Assembly: GCA_019188255.1 (NCBI GenBank)
Contig: JAETXT010000011.1
Coordinates: forward strand, 930,001 to 994,000
Direction of reading: 5' to 3'
From: Verticillium longisporum
Lineage: Eukaryota; Ascomycota; Sordariomycetes; Glomerellales; Plectosphaerellaceae
Length of the DNA stretch: 64,000 nucleotides
This document shows, one piece after another, positions 1 through 12,042 of the stretch. The translations under genes and the position numbers were made by a program. Position 1 is the first letter of the stretch. Each line of letters begins with the position of its first letter. The notes under the pieces were generated by a model. It ran no database searches. It was given only the letters and a program-made list of their open reading frames with translations, and was not told the DNA's origin.

Positions 1-1430
1 AACACCGCCTCCGGTGAATCCTCGCATAGTCGGTCGCACAGGCAGCGAGTTGGGCGGATTCGGCTGGAAGCTGGCGGGCCTAGAACCCGGCGGCGAGCTC
101 GTGTCGGATCCCGGGGGCCTCACTGCCTTCAAGGCAGATATCGGGCTCGTACCCAAGGCTCCTTCACCATGAAACGTAGACAGGCTGCCGTAGGTTTGGC
201 GCAGCTCAGAGAGTCCCGTGCCGCGCGAATGAGATGGCAGGGAGCCGACTTCGACATCATCGCGTCGTGTATGCGTGCGTTGCGGCATGGAGGGCTTGAA
301 GAAATTCTCGTCCACGCCCATGAATCGCGAGCTGAGAAGAGACTCTGCATCATCAATGCGGAAGCTGCATTCGTTGCGGTAGGTAACTGATGCGACGAGG
401 CGGCCAACTGGCACTTCAAGGTCAGCGAAAAGATAGTCGGTCACGACTTCGCCATGGCCATCATGTAACGGGTGCCTCAGGCGATCGACCCCACGAGAGC
501 TTGGGTCTCCGGCCAAAATGCGACATCTCGGCTCCAATGCGGGGTGGACGCTCTTGTTCAGCGCCTGCTGAGACGTCTTCCACGCAGGAAGAACCCGTGC
601 CGTGACATAAAGGGAACGGAAAAACACAATGATCTTCTTGTAGATGGTGGGTAGAATGGGACCAAATTCGTCGAGGCCGGTAGCGGAGTTGACCTTGAGC
701 TCGATGCGCCATCGTTCCAGCACGACGTCCGTATTTCGGCGCATGACGCGGTTGGGGTTGTCGTCGCTTGAATCGGACGAGTTGAGAGCCTCCATGACGT
801 CCCACCTCTTTCCATTTTCATCGACGATGACGAGACTCTGGCTAGACGTCAAGCGCGATGTGTCGAGGTAGGTTTCAATGATCAGCGGCGGCGGTCTGTT
901 GTCGAGGGCGCTGCAGGTCCTCCATATTCGAAGGTCTTCCTTAAAGTCTTCGAAGTCTTCCGTATCAAGTTGGAACTAGAGCAGGCCACAAAATCAGCGC
1001 ATAGCCCGGTGATCGAGGGGAGCGCGGGCTGGGTGTACATACCCATTTATTGATCTTCTTGCTGCCGGAGCCCTTGGTCGCAGAGACGGACTTGAGATTC
1101 ATGCGGGACTCGGTGATCACCGAGGCTGCTTTTGTGTGAAAGTTCTAGCAGAGTCAGTACCTTGCCACAGTTTCCTGCCAATGTGAGGTAGCTAGGTACC
1201 TGTATGATTTGGTCGAGTTTCTTGAATGACTCTGCAGTCGGTCCCGAGCCGGGGGCTGTATCAACGGCGGGCGATGCGGGCGGCTCGTACCCGCGGCCAG
1301 AGGCTGCCGAGCCGGCCCTCGGACGGGCGGCCATGACTGGTTCTCTCGGGTTGTTCGTGCGTGCAGGATTTGTCTGAGGCGAGGAAGCGGGCGAGGTGAG
1401 GCGAGGGGACGGCCTTGTCTGCTGGTGCAT
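1..1430 (-). CDS. ATG13: Autophagy protein Atg13, N-terminal part (truncated by window edge)
   Basis: Regulatory subunit of the Atg1 kinase complex that starts autophagosome formation at the pre-autophagosomal structure. Proposed exons are 1430-1200, 1144-1043 and 975-1, with introns of 55 and 67 nt bounded by GT-AG. The 436 visible residues start with a Ser/Pro/Ala-rich leader of about 65 residues. The HORMA domain follows: KLDQIIQNFHTKAASVI, then NKWFQLDTED, RRNTDVVLERW and LPTIYKKIIVFFRSLY. The family block with VVTDYLF, DLEVPVGRL and SSRFMGVDENFF ends it near residue 335. A Ser/Pro-rich disordered tail begins after that and is cut at base 1. The frame is open to the edge. No lesion is seen in this gene. 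The start is the first ATG upstream of the HORMA segment in this frame. Identification is by recognised family motifs and is strong. Confidence 0.92.
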
Positions 1431-3833
1431 GGCTGGATGTCGGTGACCGGGCCCGCAAGGGGTTGAGCGGGTGTAGGGTTAGGCTCGGTCCGGATTCAGG
1501 GGGGTATTCTCAAGATCAATCTCCAAATGCCTAGGAACATGCTCTTCCATCCTCACACTAGGGCTGAAGCGTGCGGTTTGCGAAGCAAGGTCGGTGGTGT
1601 GTATTGTATGATGTTTCTCCGTGAGAACGTCGGCCGGTCTGTGGTGCTGAAGGGAGCATTCAGAGAGCAGCCATGGAGTATGCAGACTGAAGAATGCGAT
1701 TCGATTGAATCGTTGCGCAGGACGAGGGAGCCGATAATGGATTGCGAGAAGCGGGTGTGGTAACCCAGAAGCGGAGGAGTGCAGATGATGGATGATAAGG
1801 ATAACGGAGGCGCACGGGTCGGTTGCAGGTGGTGCCGATGACAAGGGCGAGTCGTGGCGACAGCAATAGGTAACGGATGTTGAATCGGAGGGATCGGTTC
1901 TCAGTGTTTGATCTGGGCGAGCTCGATGAAAGTCATCTGTTGAAGGGTTGACAGAAGCCTCGTGATGTGCCCAAAGGCGGGTGCCGTCATCGAGTCACAC
2001 GCATTCAAGCGGTGTACAGGGTCCTTAGGTAAGGTACAGGTGCTGGGGCTCAGGGAGTCGTTAGCCTGGAGCCGAGAGTCACGCCCAGGACAGGCCTCGG
2101 AGGAAGATAAGTACCAGTAGATAAGGTATAGGTAACGAAGAGTGCACTCGGGGCGGCGCGAGTTGAGTTTGGCTTCGAAGGTCAATAGGACGGCGGCAGG
2201 TGAAGATGAGAGAATGGTTAAAGTTTTGGTCGAACAATGGGCGAGAAGAAGGGCAATGGGCACCTTGAAGACAGCGGGACGAGGAGACAGCGAGAGGTCA
2301 GGATAAAGACGGGGGTCGTGTTGATCGCGGCAATGGAGAGACGGCGGATGAGGTGCTAGGCAAGATGGCTTGACCCTTCCTGGGCCCAGGGGGGGCCGAC
2401 CGCTGGGTGCCTCGTGCGCAGTGCGGTGCGCACAAGCGCTGGAGTTTCCCCCACAGGGAGCTTCCATCAGTACATGGTACCTCTCCTAGGTACCTATCTC
2501 CCCTACCTACCAACCTAGGTACTCAGGTCGGTAGGTACCACGGACGGTAGGTGACTGGGATGGCCAAGTGGAAGTGGGGAAATGAAGGAAGCTCCACAGG
2601 TTGGTAGCCTCTCATCCTCTGTCCCGCCTGCCCGCCTTCCATCCAGTGAGGTGTGCGAATGGCACCATTTCCCAGGGTGTGGTTCAGGCTGCCAAAGCCA
2701 CCTAGGCTGCTGCTGAGGCTGCCTGCCGTGTCTAGCTGCCTGCCCTCAGGTCTGGTCTGCCTGCCCCTAGGCCTGCGTGCCCCTGCAAGCTGAGTCATCT
2801 GGCCGTTCCCATCTCGTCTGCCCGCTTCCTCGCTCACGTACATGGTAGACACAATCAAGCAACAGCCTCAACAGGATGGCCCAGCCATCCACAGGCCCGA
2901 TACGGACCCGGTGACTCCTCTTTTACCCCCCTTCCCGAGACGAACCAACTGCATTCATGCAGGGCACCATAGATAGACAGGGCGCTATTCTCGACAACTC
3001 GATAAATCGCCATCGTCCTGCATCTTGAGTGAGGCCAACCTACGCACCAACCCATCCTTGATAAAATGCCAAACTACATTGGGCCAGGCACTCTTCCATC
3101 GTGGCTGTCCACCCACCCATCAGCTAGCCGTGCTGCAGCGTGATGTGCTATCGCGATCGTCAGTCCTATCAAGTCCTATCCTCAAGTCTGTGACAACCAA
3201 CCACCTCGTCTCTCACCAAGCTTGCGATTGGTTCGGCTCACTTTCACTCAGCGGCTGTTCAGAACCGCCCCGATCGGAGGAGTCGTCAGGGTACGGTGCA
3301 GTGATAAGACATCAGCACGGAGAGACCCATCAGGGACCCCAGGTTACTAGACGGCCAGAGAGGTGCTTGCTTACCTTGTAGGACGAGGCAGGCAAAACCT
3401 TCGAAGCCGTCATCCGTGTCCGTTATCGAGCCTGGCGGCACTCTCGTCGTTGGCCTCCCTCCTTGTCATGCTTTGCTGTCTTGTTGCAGGAGCCAGAGGC
3501 CGAAGGCATGGCTCAGCATGATTGCCTTGGATATTGTAATCTGGCAACTCTCCAATGAACGAGATTCTTTACTGCTGTACATGGCATGACTTGATTCGGA
3601 CAAGATGAATTCGAATAATCAATCAGAGGAGGTAGCCCCGTGGTTCTCCTCTACGACTGACAGCCAATGCCATCGTCGTTCAATAATCTATAAGTGGTAT
3701 TTCAGATGCAAGTAGAGAGCTCCCCAGTTGAAAACTCCGACGCCGCAGCCGTTCTGGACGGAATGCAATAAGGTTTCACTGCTGGTCTGATACCCAGCCA
3801 TCTTCTCTAAGCCTCCGATCCGCACATCCCGGG
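1431..3833. other. Intergenic: ATG13 leader/promoter and 3' flank of the IBTK-like gene
   Basis: No convincing gene. Several open frames occur, the longest at 1901-2467 on the minus strand. They have no recognisable domain, codon pattern or splice structure. The stretch holds the upstream region of ATG13 and the 3' flank of the next minus-strand gene. A cluster of TACCTAGGTA-type palindromic motifs lies at 2474-2540. Confidence 0.6.
2467..2545. repeat. CCTAGGTA motif cluster
   Basis: Several copies of GGTACC, CCTAGGTAC, CTACCTACC and GGTAGGTACC fall within about 80 bases. The same motif family recurs at 36628-36694, 42606-42667 and 46181-46230, always outside coding sequence. Confidence 0.6.
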
Positions 3834-6800
3834 CTATGCGCTCGTCGTGGTTCCCTTACCGCCCCGCCCACGGCCCCCTCTGCCCCTACTTTTGCTCGAA
3901 GCACCACCCGCCCTGGGTGCAGTTGTGCTATCACCCGCTCCTCCTTGGCCCTGGTCAGCATGGCCCTCGCCTCCGCTCTTGCCGCCGCGTCCCCGGCGTC
4001 CCCGCTTGCCACCCCGCGTGGCCTTGTCTTTGTCTTTTCCGCCGGACGCCGCGTCTCTCGGTGACTGCCGCGCCTCCTCTTCCATCTGGATTCGCCGGCT
4101 CTCCAGATCCCACCATTGCTGAAATTCCTGCTCCTGCTGGATTTCCTGCATAGACCGCTTGGCCACGGCCTCGCGGACCGCTTCCTGCTCGAGCCTCTGC
4201 TGCACGATAATGTCCTCCATACCCAGCCCAAGGTACGACTCGGTCTTGCGTGCCGGCGTCATGTACGACTTGGAATGTGGCACCAATGGCTTCGGCGAGT
4301 CTCGTGCTGTAGATGCCGTCGGTACAGCCGGTGAGCTATTCCCGCGGCTCTGTCCTGAGAAACGCGTGTCCGGAGACGCGGTGCGCCGGATCGACTTTGA
4401 GGGAGCAGTTTCGGCGGCAACAAGCGGCTTCGCCTTGGGTACTGCGGCTGGCGGGGTGGGCTTGGCTGCCGAGCTTGACGCCAGCGTATCCTTGAGTGAC
4501 GCCTTGGGACCTGATTCGACAGCTTTCCATGGCGCTGATTTATTCGCAGAAGTCTCGGGGTCCCAGGCTGCTTTAGGTTGACGAGCCTCAAGTTCCAGGG
4601 CGGCTTGCGCAGCAGCCTGCGCTTGCTGCTGCTTCTTCCTCTCTTTCTGGGACATTTTGGGCTGAGAAGCTCGAGGCGACGGTTCCTTGGTGTTCTGCGC
4701 GGCCAAACTTGCCGAGAGGGCCGACTTTGGTGGCGTAGCCGTCATGACCTCGCGCAGGTCTAGCTTGGAGGTCGACAGAGGTGTTGCGCCCCAGGGACTG
4801 TTCGATGCCGGAGTTTTGTCCTGGCCGGCTCCTCTTGGTGTCTTCGGAGTAAATGACGACTGCATGGGATCGGCTAGAGGAGATACAGAGCCCGGAGACC
4901 GTGCTGGTCCGGCCATGTTCAAGGAGTCGGGCTGAGGGGAGGCCTTGGTGCTCTCCTCGACCCTTCCCTTGGAAAGTGAAGATTGAACATTGAGGAGTCT
5001 TTGTCCGGGAGACCGCAGCGGACTTGCACTGACTGATGGTGTTTCGTCGTCCATATCGAACATGAGATCAGCGTGCGAATCCTTCGGGCGAAGCGTAGGA
5101 CTGAAAGGTTCGTTCCGGTTGACCTTGGACTTGCGTCTCGTCTTTTCAATACCCTGGATAGGGGAAATTCCTGACATGTCTTCAACGCTGCCAAATCGTG
5201 TGCGGTACGGAATCGAAGCCTTCCGGTCGTCTGTTGCAGCCTTGAATGCCATCCCCTTGACTCGTATGATACGCTCTTCCTCGATATCAAGCGTCAGCTC
5301 GGGATAGAGTTCATACAGCAGTCTTTCAGCCCGCCCGCTACGGGCAATTGGAAACCGTGCCAGTTGGTTCTGGCGGACGATGTCGTCCAGTTCGCTCAGC
5401 AAGTCTTCGTCCAGGTTATCCAGGAAGTGATTCTCCAGCATAGTCTCCATCTGAAGGCAAACATATTCCAGCCCAGCATCCTTGAACTCAGTGACGGAGC
5501 AGGGACTGATCTCATTCAATAGCAAGCCGATGTTCCTTGTGTTGACGAATTGTCCAATAATGTGCTGACAGATTTGCGAAAGCCTGTCCAACATGAGTTC
5601 GTTGGCGATGCTCATGACCCGCACCACAAGATCCGAGAACTCGTCGAGATCAGAAGAAATGACGTCGTTGAAGAGCTCGAGCCCAACGTCGGCATAAAGG
5701 TGTCGAAGTACATATTGGAATGCTTCGGGGTCGGCGTGCTCGAGGTCCACTCGAATAAGATCTTCTTCCTCAAGGACATGCTGCCGGCCTGCTAGCCACA
5801 TGCCCCCTGATCGGCCGTGGAACAGCCCCTCAAAAAAGGCACAGCGCTGACGGAGGAGCTGGCTGTGTACATGAACTTCATCGTCTTCGAGCTCGATCAT
5901 GGCATCAGCATCATCGAAAAATCTACGTCTCGGATGGCGCTTTTCATATCTTGATCCAAAGATCGCTCAGCGCTCGTTTGAAGACGCACAGCAACCTCGA
6001 GTTTCGCCATGTGAAGCTTGGTAGCGAGTTTCATGAGTTCATTCCTGATCTGGCGATACCGAGGTGCCTGCGATGATTGGCGCGTGAAGTTCCATGCAGG
6101 AACAACAACATCGTCGTAGCAGTAAACAATAAGGTTGATGATAGAGAGAAGATCCAGCGACTGGAAGATGATCAAGGCTTTGCCTTGATGCTCTTCTATC
6201 AGCATAGTTTCCGGCATTTCATATCGGCCTTGGGCCCGATACTCAGCCAATGCGCCTCGCACGACACTGCTCCGCGCCGAGATGAGCCATCCGTGGATGG
6301 GAACCTTGATCTCGGCAGTTGTTGAGGTGCAGATAAGTACGTCGAGCTCTGAGTGCTGAGGCGATGTGAAGTGCAGGTGCTTCTCCAGGTCGGCATTGAG
6401 GTTCGAAGATTGAAGGAGCTCATAAGGAAGATCCCCCAGTCGCTCCCTCCAGACCTCGGAATCTCCCAACGTCGACCCATTCTTGTGGCCGTGAAGAGGT
6501 TCAGATGCCTGAAAGCCCCTGAGGGCTGACAGCGGCGATATGTTCGCCCACAATGTCTGCGCGCCGATACTGATCTGCTCTCTCATAACATCACAGTCCT
6601 TGCGAATGGCCGCAAAAGCGCCAAACGGAGAGCTTCGGACAGCGATGACATTGGTGACGCTGGGGACTCGCTGAAACTTGTAGTCGTTGCGCTTGTTGCC
6701 TGATGGTCCCGACAGCCTAGTGTCTTTGGCCTTCATGCGTTTGATGCGGCGCCAGACGGCACCGGAATCTGTGCAGATGATGACAGAACCATGTTCGCCG

Positions 6801-8635
6801 ACACCGATTGACCTGGCGCCGTCTTTTCGCGCGTTCCAGATGCACTGAGGGGCCGTGAGGGCGCCCTTAATCTTCGCAGGATTGGTGGTCGAGGCAGCTT
6901 GAGGGGCTGCCTCTGCTCTATGGTTCAGCGCAACAGTGAAAACGTCGCCTCTCGTTGTCAGGGCAGCAATAGAATCTCCTCCTGAAGTGATGGCTTTGAT
7001 TGAGTTCCTTGACATGTCATATCGACTAGACATGGACCGAGGGGTGAATTGCTGGTTCGCGAAGACATCCGGAATCGGGAATTTGACAAAGTTGTATCCA
7101 TAGCTAGTGAACACGCACACGGTGCCGTCTTCAAGTAGGATTGTCGTGGCCTTGTCGATGGCAGAAACAGCAACTATGTTAGAGGAGAATAGAGAGACTG
7201 CTACTTTTCGCGGCGCAACTTGTACTTCGAGGGATCTGGAGTCGGCGTCCATGAGCGCCAGCTGGCCCAGGTTTTTGCCCCAACAGAAAAGCGAGGTTGC
7301 CGTGTGCGCGACTGAATGAACAGCAGAGGCAGCAACACCCAGAATGACCTCCTTCTTGAGAGGACCGAAGACCTGTCGAGGAATGACACTCATCGGCTCC
7401 CTATCCTGCCGAGCAGGCGGTAGAGAATACCCGAGCTGAGCATTAACGTTGGATCCCCAGGTCCAGAGCTCCCCGCCGTCGGTCACGGCCATGGTGTGGT
7501 TCTGACCTAAAGCAACCTGCGTCACCTTCTTGTCGGCTAGACTGCCTTGGACGGGCAGGAATCGGAACTGCGTGTTCTCATCGCCGAGACCCAGCCTGCC
7601 GCTGCGCCCAACGCCACAAACGTACAAGTTGGAAACGGGGTCAGTGGTAAGGATGGCTGTATGGAACTTGGCAAGAACCGCGTCTTGAATGTACATGGGC
7701 CGATTCTTTGTCAGGGCCGGGATCTGATCAAGAGCAGGAGGGTCTTCCCGAGAAGAAGGAGACATCACCGAAGGATCATCTTTGACCATCTCGAGATAGT
7801 CGTCATAGAACCGTTGGAGAAGGTGGTCGGGTCGTTTCAGGATGACCCTCTCTGGAAACTGCCTATCATCTTCGTCGCCAACTCCGAGCGAGAGGTTCTT
7901 ATTACTTCCAAACATGAAGATCTCTTCGCCCTCTGTCGCAGCTTCAAGGGCAGAGACGGATATTGCGAGATTGTCATCGTCGTCTGAGTTTGAATCGCTG
8001 TCGGAGGCTTCGCCTTCGCTGTTCGAGTTACCAGGCTCCTTGATATTGCGCGTACCAATAGTAGAGTTGTACACGTCGAATGGACTGTTTCCTTCGTTGT
8101 CCTTCGTCTTGATAAGCTGGCCAACCTTCGCCACGGCATTTCCGGCGGTCTGTTCGGTCAGGATTCTCCTTTCCTTGTCGAGCAGCAGGCGAGCGATGGA
8201 GATGTTGCCGGCATACAGGGCTCTGTGGAGGGCATTCCAGCCACTCTCAAGATCCTGGGCGTGAAGATCGATAGCTGGGTGGTCGAGAAGGGCGCTGACG
8301 TAGAGGATGGCATCGGGATCGGTGGATGACGCGGCGCGCAAAAGGAGGGTGAGGCCGGCGTGGTCGCGACTGTTGACTTCGGCCTTTCCCAGTGCCGCCC
8401 CGGCGGGGCCTCTGCTGCCGCCGAGGTTGAGACCAAAGCCAGAGGATTTGCGGGACTTGGTAGCCTTTGGGGACGTGCCAGCAGCGTGCGAGCCGGGACT
8501 GTTCCCCCAAGAACCACTGGCCCCTACCACTGGGCTTCTGCTCGGCAACTGGGTGCTGTAACCGGCGGGTGCCAGCAGAGGCCGAAACTAGTCGACATCG
8601 TGTTCCCAGTAGTGCTTCCAGAGTAGATGACTCAT
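3834..8635 (-). CDS. Ankyrin/RCC1/BTB-BTB protein of the IBTK type, interrupted by a stop and a frameshift
   Basis: Large adaptor-type protein resembling inhibitor of Bruton tyrosine kinase and fungal relatives, which are thought to act as substrate adaptors of Cullin-3 ubiquitin ligases. I read one intronless gene starting at ATG 8635-8633 with the family-like N-terminus MSHLLWKHYWEHDVD. Order: ankyrin repeats (about residues 85-170), acidic linker, RCC1 repeats (about 235-480, e.g. LWTWGSNVNAQLG), a first BTB (about 765-830), a second BTB (from about 905, VHSQLLRQRCAFFEGLFHGR), then a long disordered Lys/Arg/Gly-rich tail. Two lesions break it. An in-frame TAG is codon 16 (8590-8588). A one-base deficit at the A5 run 5917-5921 splits it into overlapping frames: the first ends at 5897 and the second could start at ATG 5900-5898. 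Restoring one base gives 1601 codons, a normal size for the family. A gene finder may report two genes. Confidence 0.82.
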
Positions 8636-10677
8636 GGGCAGTGGTAGTGTTGGAGAAGGACTCTTCTTGCGCTTGCGACTGCACCTCGCTGTGGTTCTCG
8701 AAGGACCGCGGCGTATTTAAAGGTGCAAGAACGAGCGCTCGAAGGAGTTCCGGGGTCGTAAAGGGGGCGCTTTGCAATTCTTTTCTGGCAGATGGCGCTG
8801 GATTCGGTTGGGTCGGTTTCGAGGAGAGTTGCGGAAATGGTGAAAAGGCTGATAGAGTTGCCACCTGAACGTCCAGGAGGTTCAAGGACAGGTACCACTT
8901 TAGGGGTGGGGGTGTCGGAGGGCGAGACGCGTTCAGGAGGCAGGCTGACACCGTAGAATGTAGGTCAAAGGGCGAATAGTTTGCGTTGGTAGGATAGTCG
9001 GACCGGGTTTGGGTAGGCGATGTTAAGGGTGGCGGCGGTGTTTTGGAGAAGCGAGAACAGGAGGGGACGGATACACGTACATTTCACAGAGGTGCCTGTG
9101 AAGCTCTCGTCACTTGTGCGCGTCAGGAAGCCCGCAGCGCCCCGCGCCAGTGGCATGCACGGGGGACGCACGTATCCACCCTGCTAGCTCGCCAGCTTGA
9201 GCCCCAAAAGGGCACATGGGGCGCTGCCTGTACCTCAGGAGTCCTGGGCTGCTGGGAACTTTGGTCCGCCTCTGAGCATCCTGCCAATCGGCGGCCCTAT
9301 GTTGAGCGTGTGCTGGAGTCGCAGGCACACAATCCTTTGCTCCATCAGTCAGCCCAATTTGCCTCCATCCTTGACGAGAAGCACCGAAGCCGTCGGAAGC
9401 ATGTGCGGGAGCTGACGCGTGACTACTGTTAGACGCATCTTGCGCCGTTGAACTGAATTGCGCATACTTGGCTTGCCTGGGTACCTAGATGCAAAGTGTC
9501 ACATTGTCCCTGAAGTAACTGGGATGTTGGGATGACTCGACCGGCCTGCGTGTGCGGGTTGTTGGAGCTCCACGGCATGCGTGCCTTGTCCATGTCCCTG
9601 GTTGATCCCGTCTCGTCCAACCACAGGGAGAAGCACCATATGCGGCCTCTCGCGTGGGCCGTCCGATGATGTGCATCGCAGCGAGCCCAACATGTGGCTT
9701 AACCATGCTTCCTGTCGCAAATAGTCCCCACAAGCTTGGAGCTCATTCCTTTGTCAGTGCCAGACAAGATCTTGTGCTCTCGGCTTGAATTTCATTTCCT
9801 ACACCATGAGCTGGCTCCCATTTCAAGCCATCTGACATCGGTGACTCTCGAAGTGACCTCGACAAGTTTTGTCTGTATAATTGCTCCCGTATGAGAGCCG
9901 TGAGACACAAGCAAAACGGAGAGGTGGATTTACGAAGTCCCCGTGTTTGATCAATCAGGACACCAGGGCTTTCGTAGGGCGTTACGTTAACTTGTCCTTT
10001 GTCGTGACCCGGCATCTATGACCTCCGATGGTGCTCGCCTTCAAGGCGAAATAGATCATTCGTTGACAGCTTCGTAGCTAATCAAAAGCAGTTATAGAGT
10101 TGCCACAGTGTCGAGTCCGTTTACAGCAAATTCTCTGGTCAACAGCAAAAACCTGATCACTTGGCCTTGAGCCATGTCGACGACTGTCTTCTTGCCAAGG
10201 GAGTTGTATTGGTCAAACCGATACTCTGTACGATGACATGAACGTCAAACTCGAATAGAGTGCCACTTAAGGTCAACTGACCGAGAGAACATGTGATATA
10301 GGACTTGGTGACGAAGGCATCCCCCACCGAACACGCCGCCCTCACCGAAGCACAGGCCCCCACCGAGCTTAGAGCTTGCCCACCGAGAGCTGCAACCAGG
10401 GTCGCAGCACTAGTGGCACAGCGCGAGCACAGACCCGTGGGGTTACCGCCTAGATAAGGCCGCCGCCCCATGCCGAAACAAACCGATAAGGATCCCTCGG
10501 GACGGCTACCGTCGAAATTCCCGCTAGACATCAATCGGTCTCGCCCATTGATTTTCGCTTTCCACAACTCTAGACCAACCCCCCATCTTCGCGACAAACT
10601 TTCGGTGAGTCTCTGCCGAGAATTGACGAGGAAGTGCCAGAACCTGACGGCAGACGAGAGAAGACTTGTCCGCCACA
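8636..10677. other. Divergent intergenic region between the IBTK-like gene and the carrier
   Basis: About 2 kb shared upstream region of two divergent genes. A TATA-like TTTAAATA on the minus strand lies near 8713-8720, about 80 bases before the minus-strand start. Open frames at 9043-9432 (+) and 10157-10861 (-) show no recognisable protein. The second lies partly antisense to the carrier's first exons. Confidence 0.55.
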
Positions 10678-11925
10678 ATGTCGCAGGAAACGCCCCTCCC
10701 CTTCGTCTACCAGTTCGCCGCAGGTACGTCACCCCATGGCTTTGCCCGATGGCTCGTCGCGATGTCGGAGCTCCAGCTAATAACATGCGACAGGCGCCAT
10801 TGCTGGCGTCTCGGAGGTCCGTCCCACCCAGCTGTCCAGGAACGTGGGCTCCTACTGACATGTCGACCGGAAATCATAGATTCTGATGATGTAAGTCGTC
10901 GCTATCTAGTTTGCTCTGCCGGCGTTGTGGTTTGGTCGCGTGCTCACAACATCACAGGTACCCTCTTGACGTTGTCAAGACGAGAGTGTGAGAAACCTCA
11001 CCGCCACCGTCCCCGGCCGACCGACCGCTCACACACATGTGTTTCACAGCCAGCTTCAGACCGGCGTGCCCACTGCTGGCGCTGACCACTACAATGGCAT
11101 GATCGACTGCTTCCGCAAGATCGTGCGCAACGAGGGGTACGCAACCCCCCGGCCGCTCCGCTTAATCGTTCTTCCAGCTCACAGATCTTGTTCTTCTTCA
11201 TCTTCAGCTTCTCTCGCCTGTACCGCGGCATCTCGGCCCCCATCCTCATGGAGGCTCCCAAGCGTGCGACCAAGTTCGCCGCCAACGACGAGTGGGGCAA
11301 GGTCTACCGCAAGGCCTTTGGTGCCGAGAAGATGAACCAGTCGCTCTCCATCCTCACGGGTGCCTCCGCCGGTGCGACCGAGGCCATCGTCGTCGTCCCC
11401 TTCGAGCTCATCAAGATCCGCATGCAGGACAAGGCCTCGGCCGGCAAGTACACGGGCATGCTCGACTGCGTCGCCAAGACGGTCCGCGCCGGGGGCCTCC
11501 TGGCCCTGTACAACGGTCTCAACAGCACCATGTGGCGCCACCCCCTCTGAAACGCCGGCTCCTTCGGCTGCATCTTCCAGATCCGCCAGCTCCACCCCGC
11601 CGCCGAGACGCAGAGGTCAAAGGTCAGGAACGACCTGCTGTCCGGCGCCGTCGGCGGTACCGTCGGCACCATCCTCAACACGCCCATGGACGTTGTCAAG
11701 TCCCGCATCCAGAATAGCCCCAAGGTCCCCGGCCAGGTGCCCAAGTACAACTGGGCGTGGCCCGCCGTCGCCACCGTCGCCAAGGAGGAGGGTTTCGGCG
11801 CCCTGTACAAGGGTTTCCTGCCCAAGGTCCTCCGGTTGGGACCCGGTGGCGGTATCCTCCTTGTCGTCTTCACGGGCGTCATGGACTTCTTCCGCGAGAT
11901 GAAGCAGCCCAAGCCCCTGAAATAG
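10678..11925 (+). CDS. ODC1: Mitochondrial 2-oxodicarboxylate carrier, with an internal TGA
   Basis: Inner-membrane carrier of the SLC25 family, expected to exchange 2-oxoadipate and 2-oxoglutarate. Exons: 10678-10723, 10794-10816, 10880-10890 (only 11 nt), 10958-10987, 11050-11136 and 11208-11925, all with GT-AG introns. The product is 304 codons, normal for the family. Three carrier signatures are visible: YPLDVVKTR, PFELIKIRM and TPMDVVKSR. The segments SAPILMEAPKRATKFAAND and KVLRLGPGGGILL are diagnostic of the oxodicarboxylate subgroup. In the last exon the codon at 11548-11550 is TGA, between WRHPL and NAGSFGCIF. The family has Trp at this position, so the change is TGG to TGA. The frame is otherwise intact on both sides. 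This is a sequencing error, a real null allele, or a site needing RNA editing. Confidence 0.88.
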
Positions 11926-12042
11926 AGTGCCTAGGTAGGCAGGCGTTGACCACGGAAGCAAGGGAATCGAAAAGTTTGCTTGTATATCAGCGACATGCTC
12001 ACGCACGAATAGGCCTCGAGAACGAAATGCCCAAAAACATAG

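Noticed and set aside
1901..2467. 188-codon minus-strand frame upstream of ATG13
   Set aside because: No family similarity, low-complexity composition, and overlap with the palindrome cluster.
5897..5900. ATGA overlap as a real bicistronic, coupled gene pair
   Set aside because: The conserved BTB domain continues across it with one base added, so one broken gene is the simpler reading.
10157..10861. 234-codon minus-strand frame overlapping the carrier's first exons
   Set aside because: Antisense to confirmed exons and no recognisable protein features.
11548..11556. Stop-codon readthrough in the carrier
   Set aside because: TGA is followed by AAC, not the CTA context known to promote readthrough, and the expected residue is Trp, which fits mutation or editing better.
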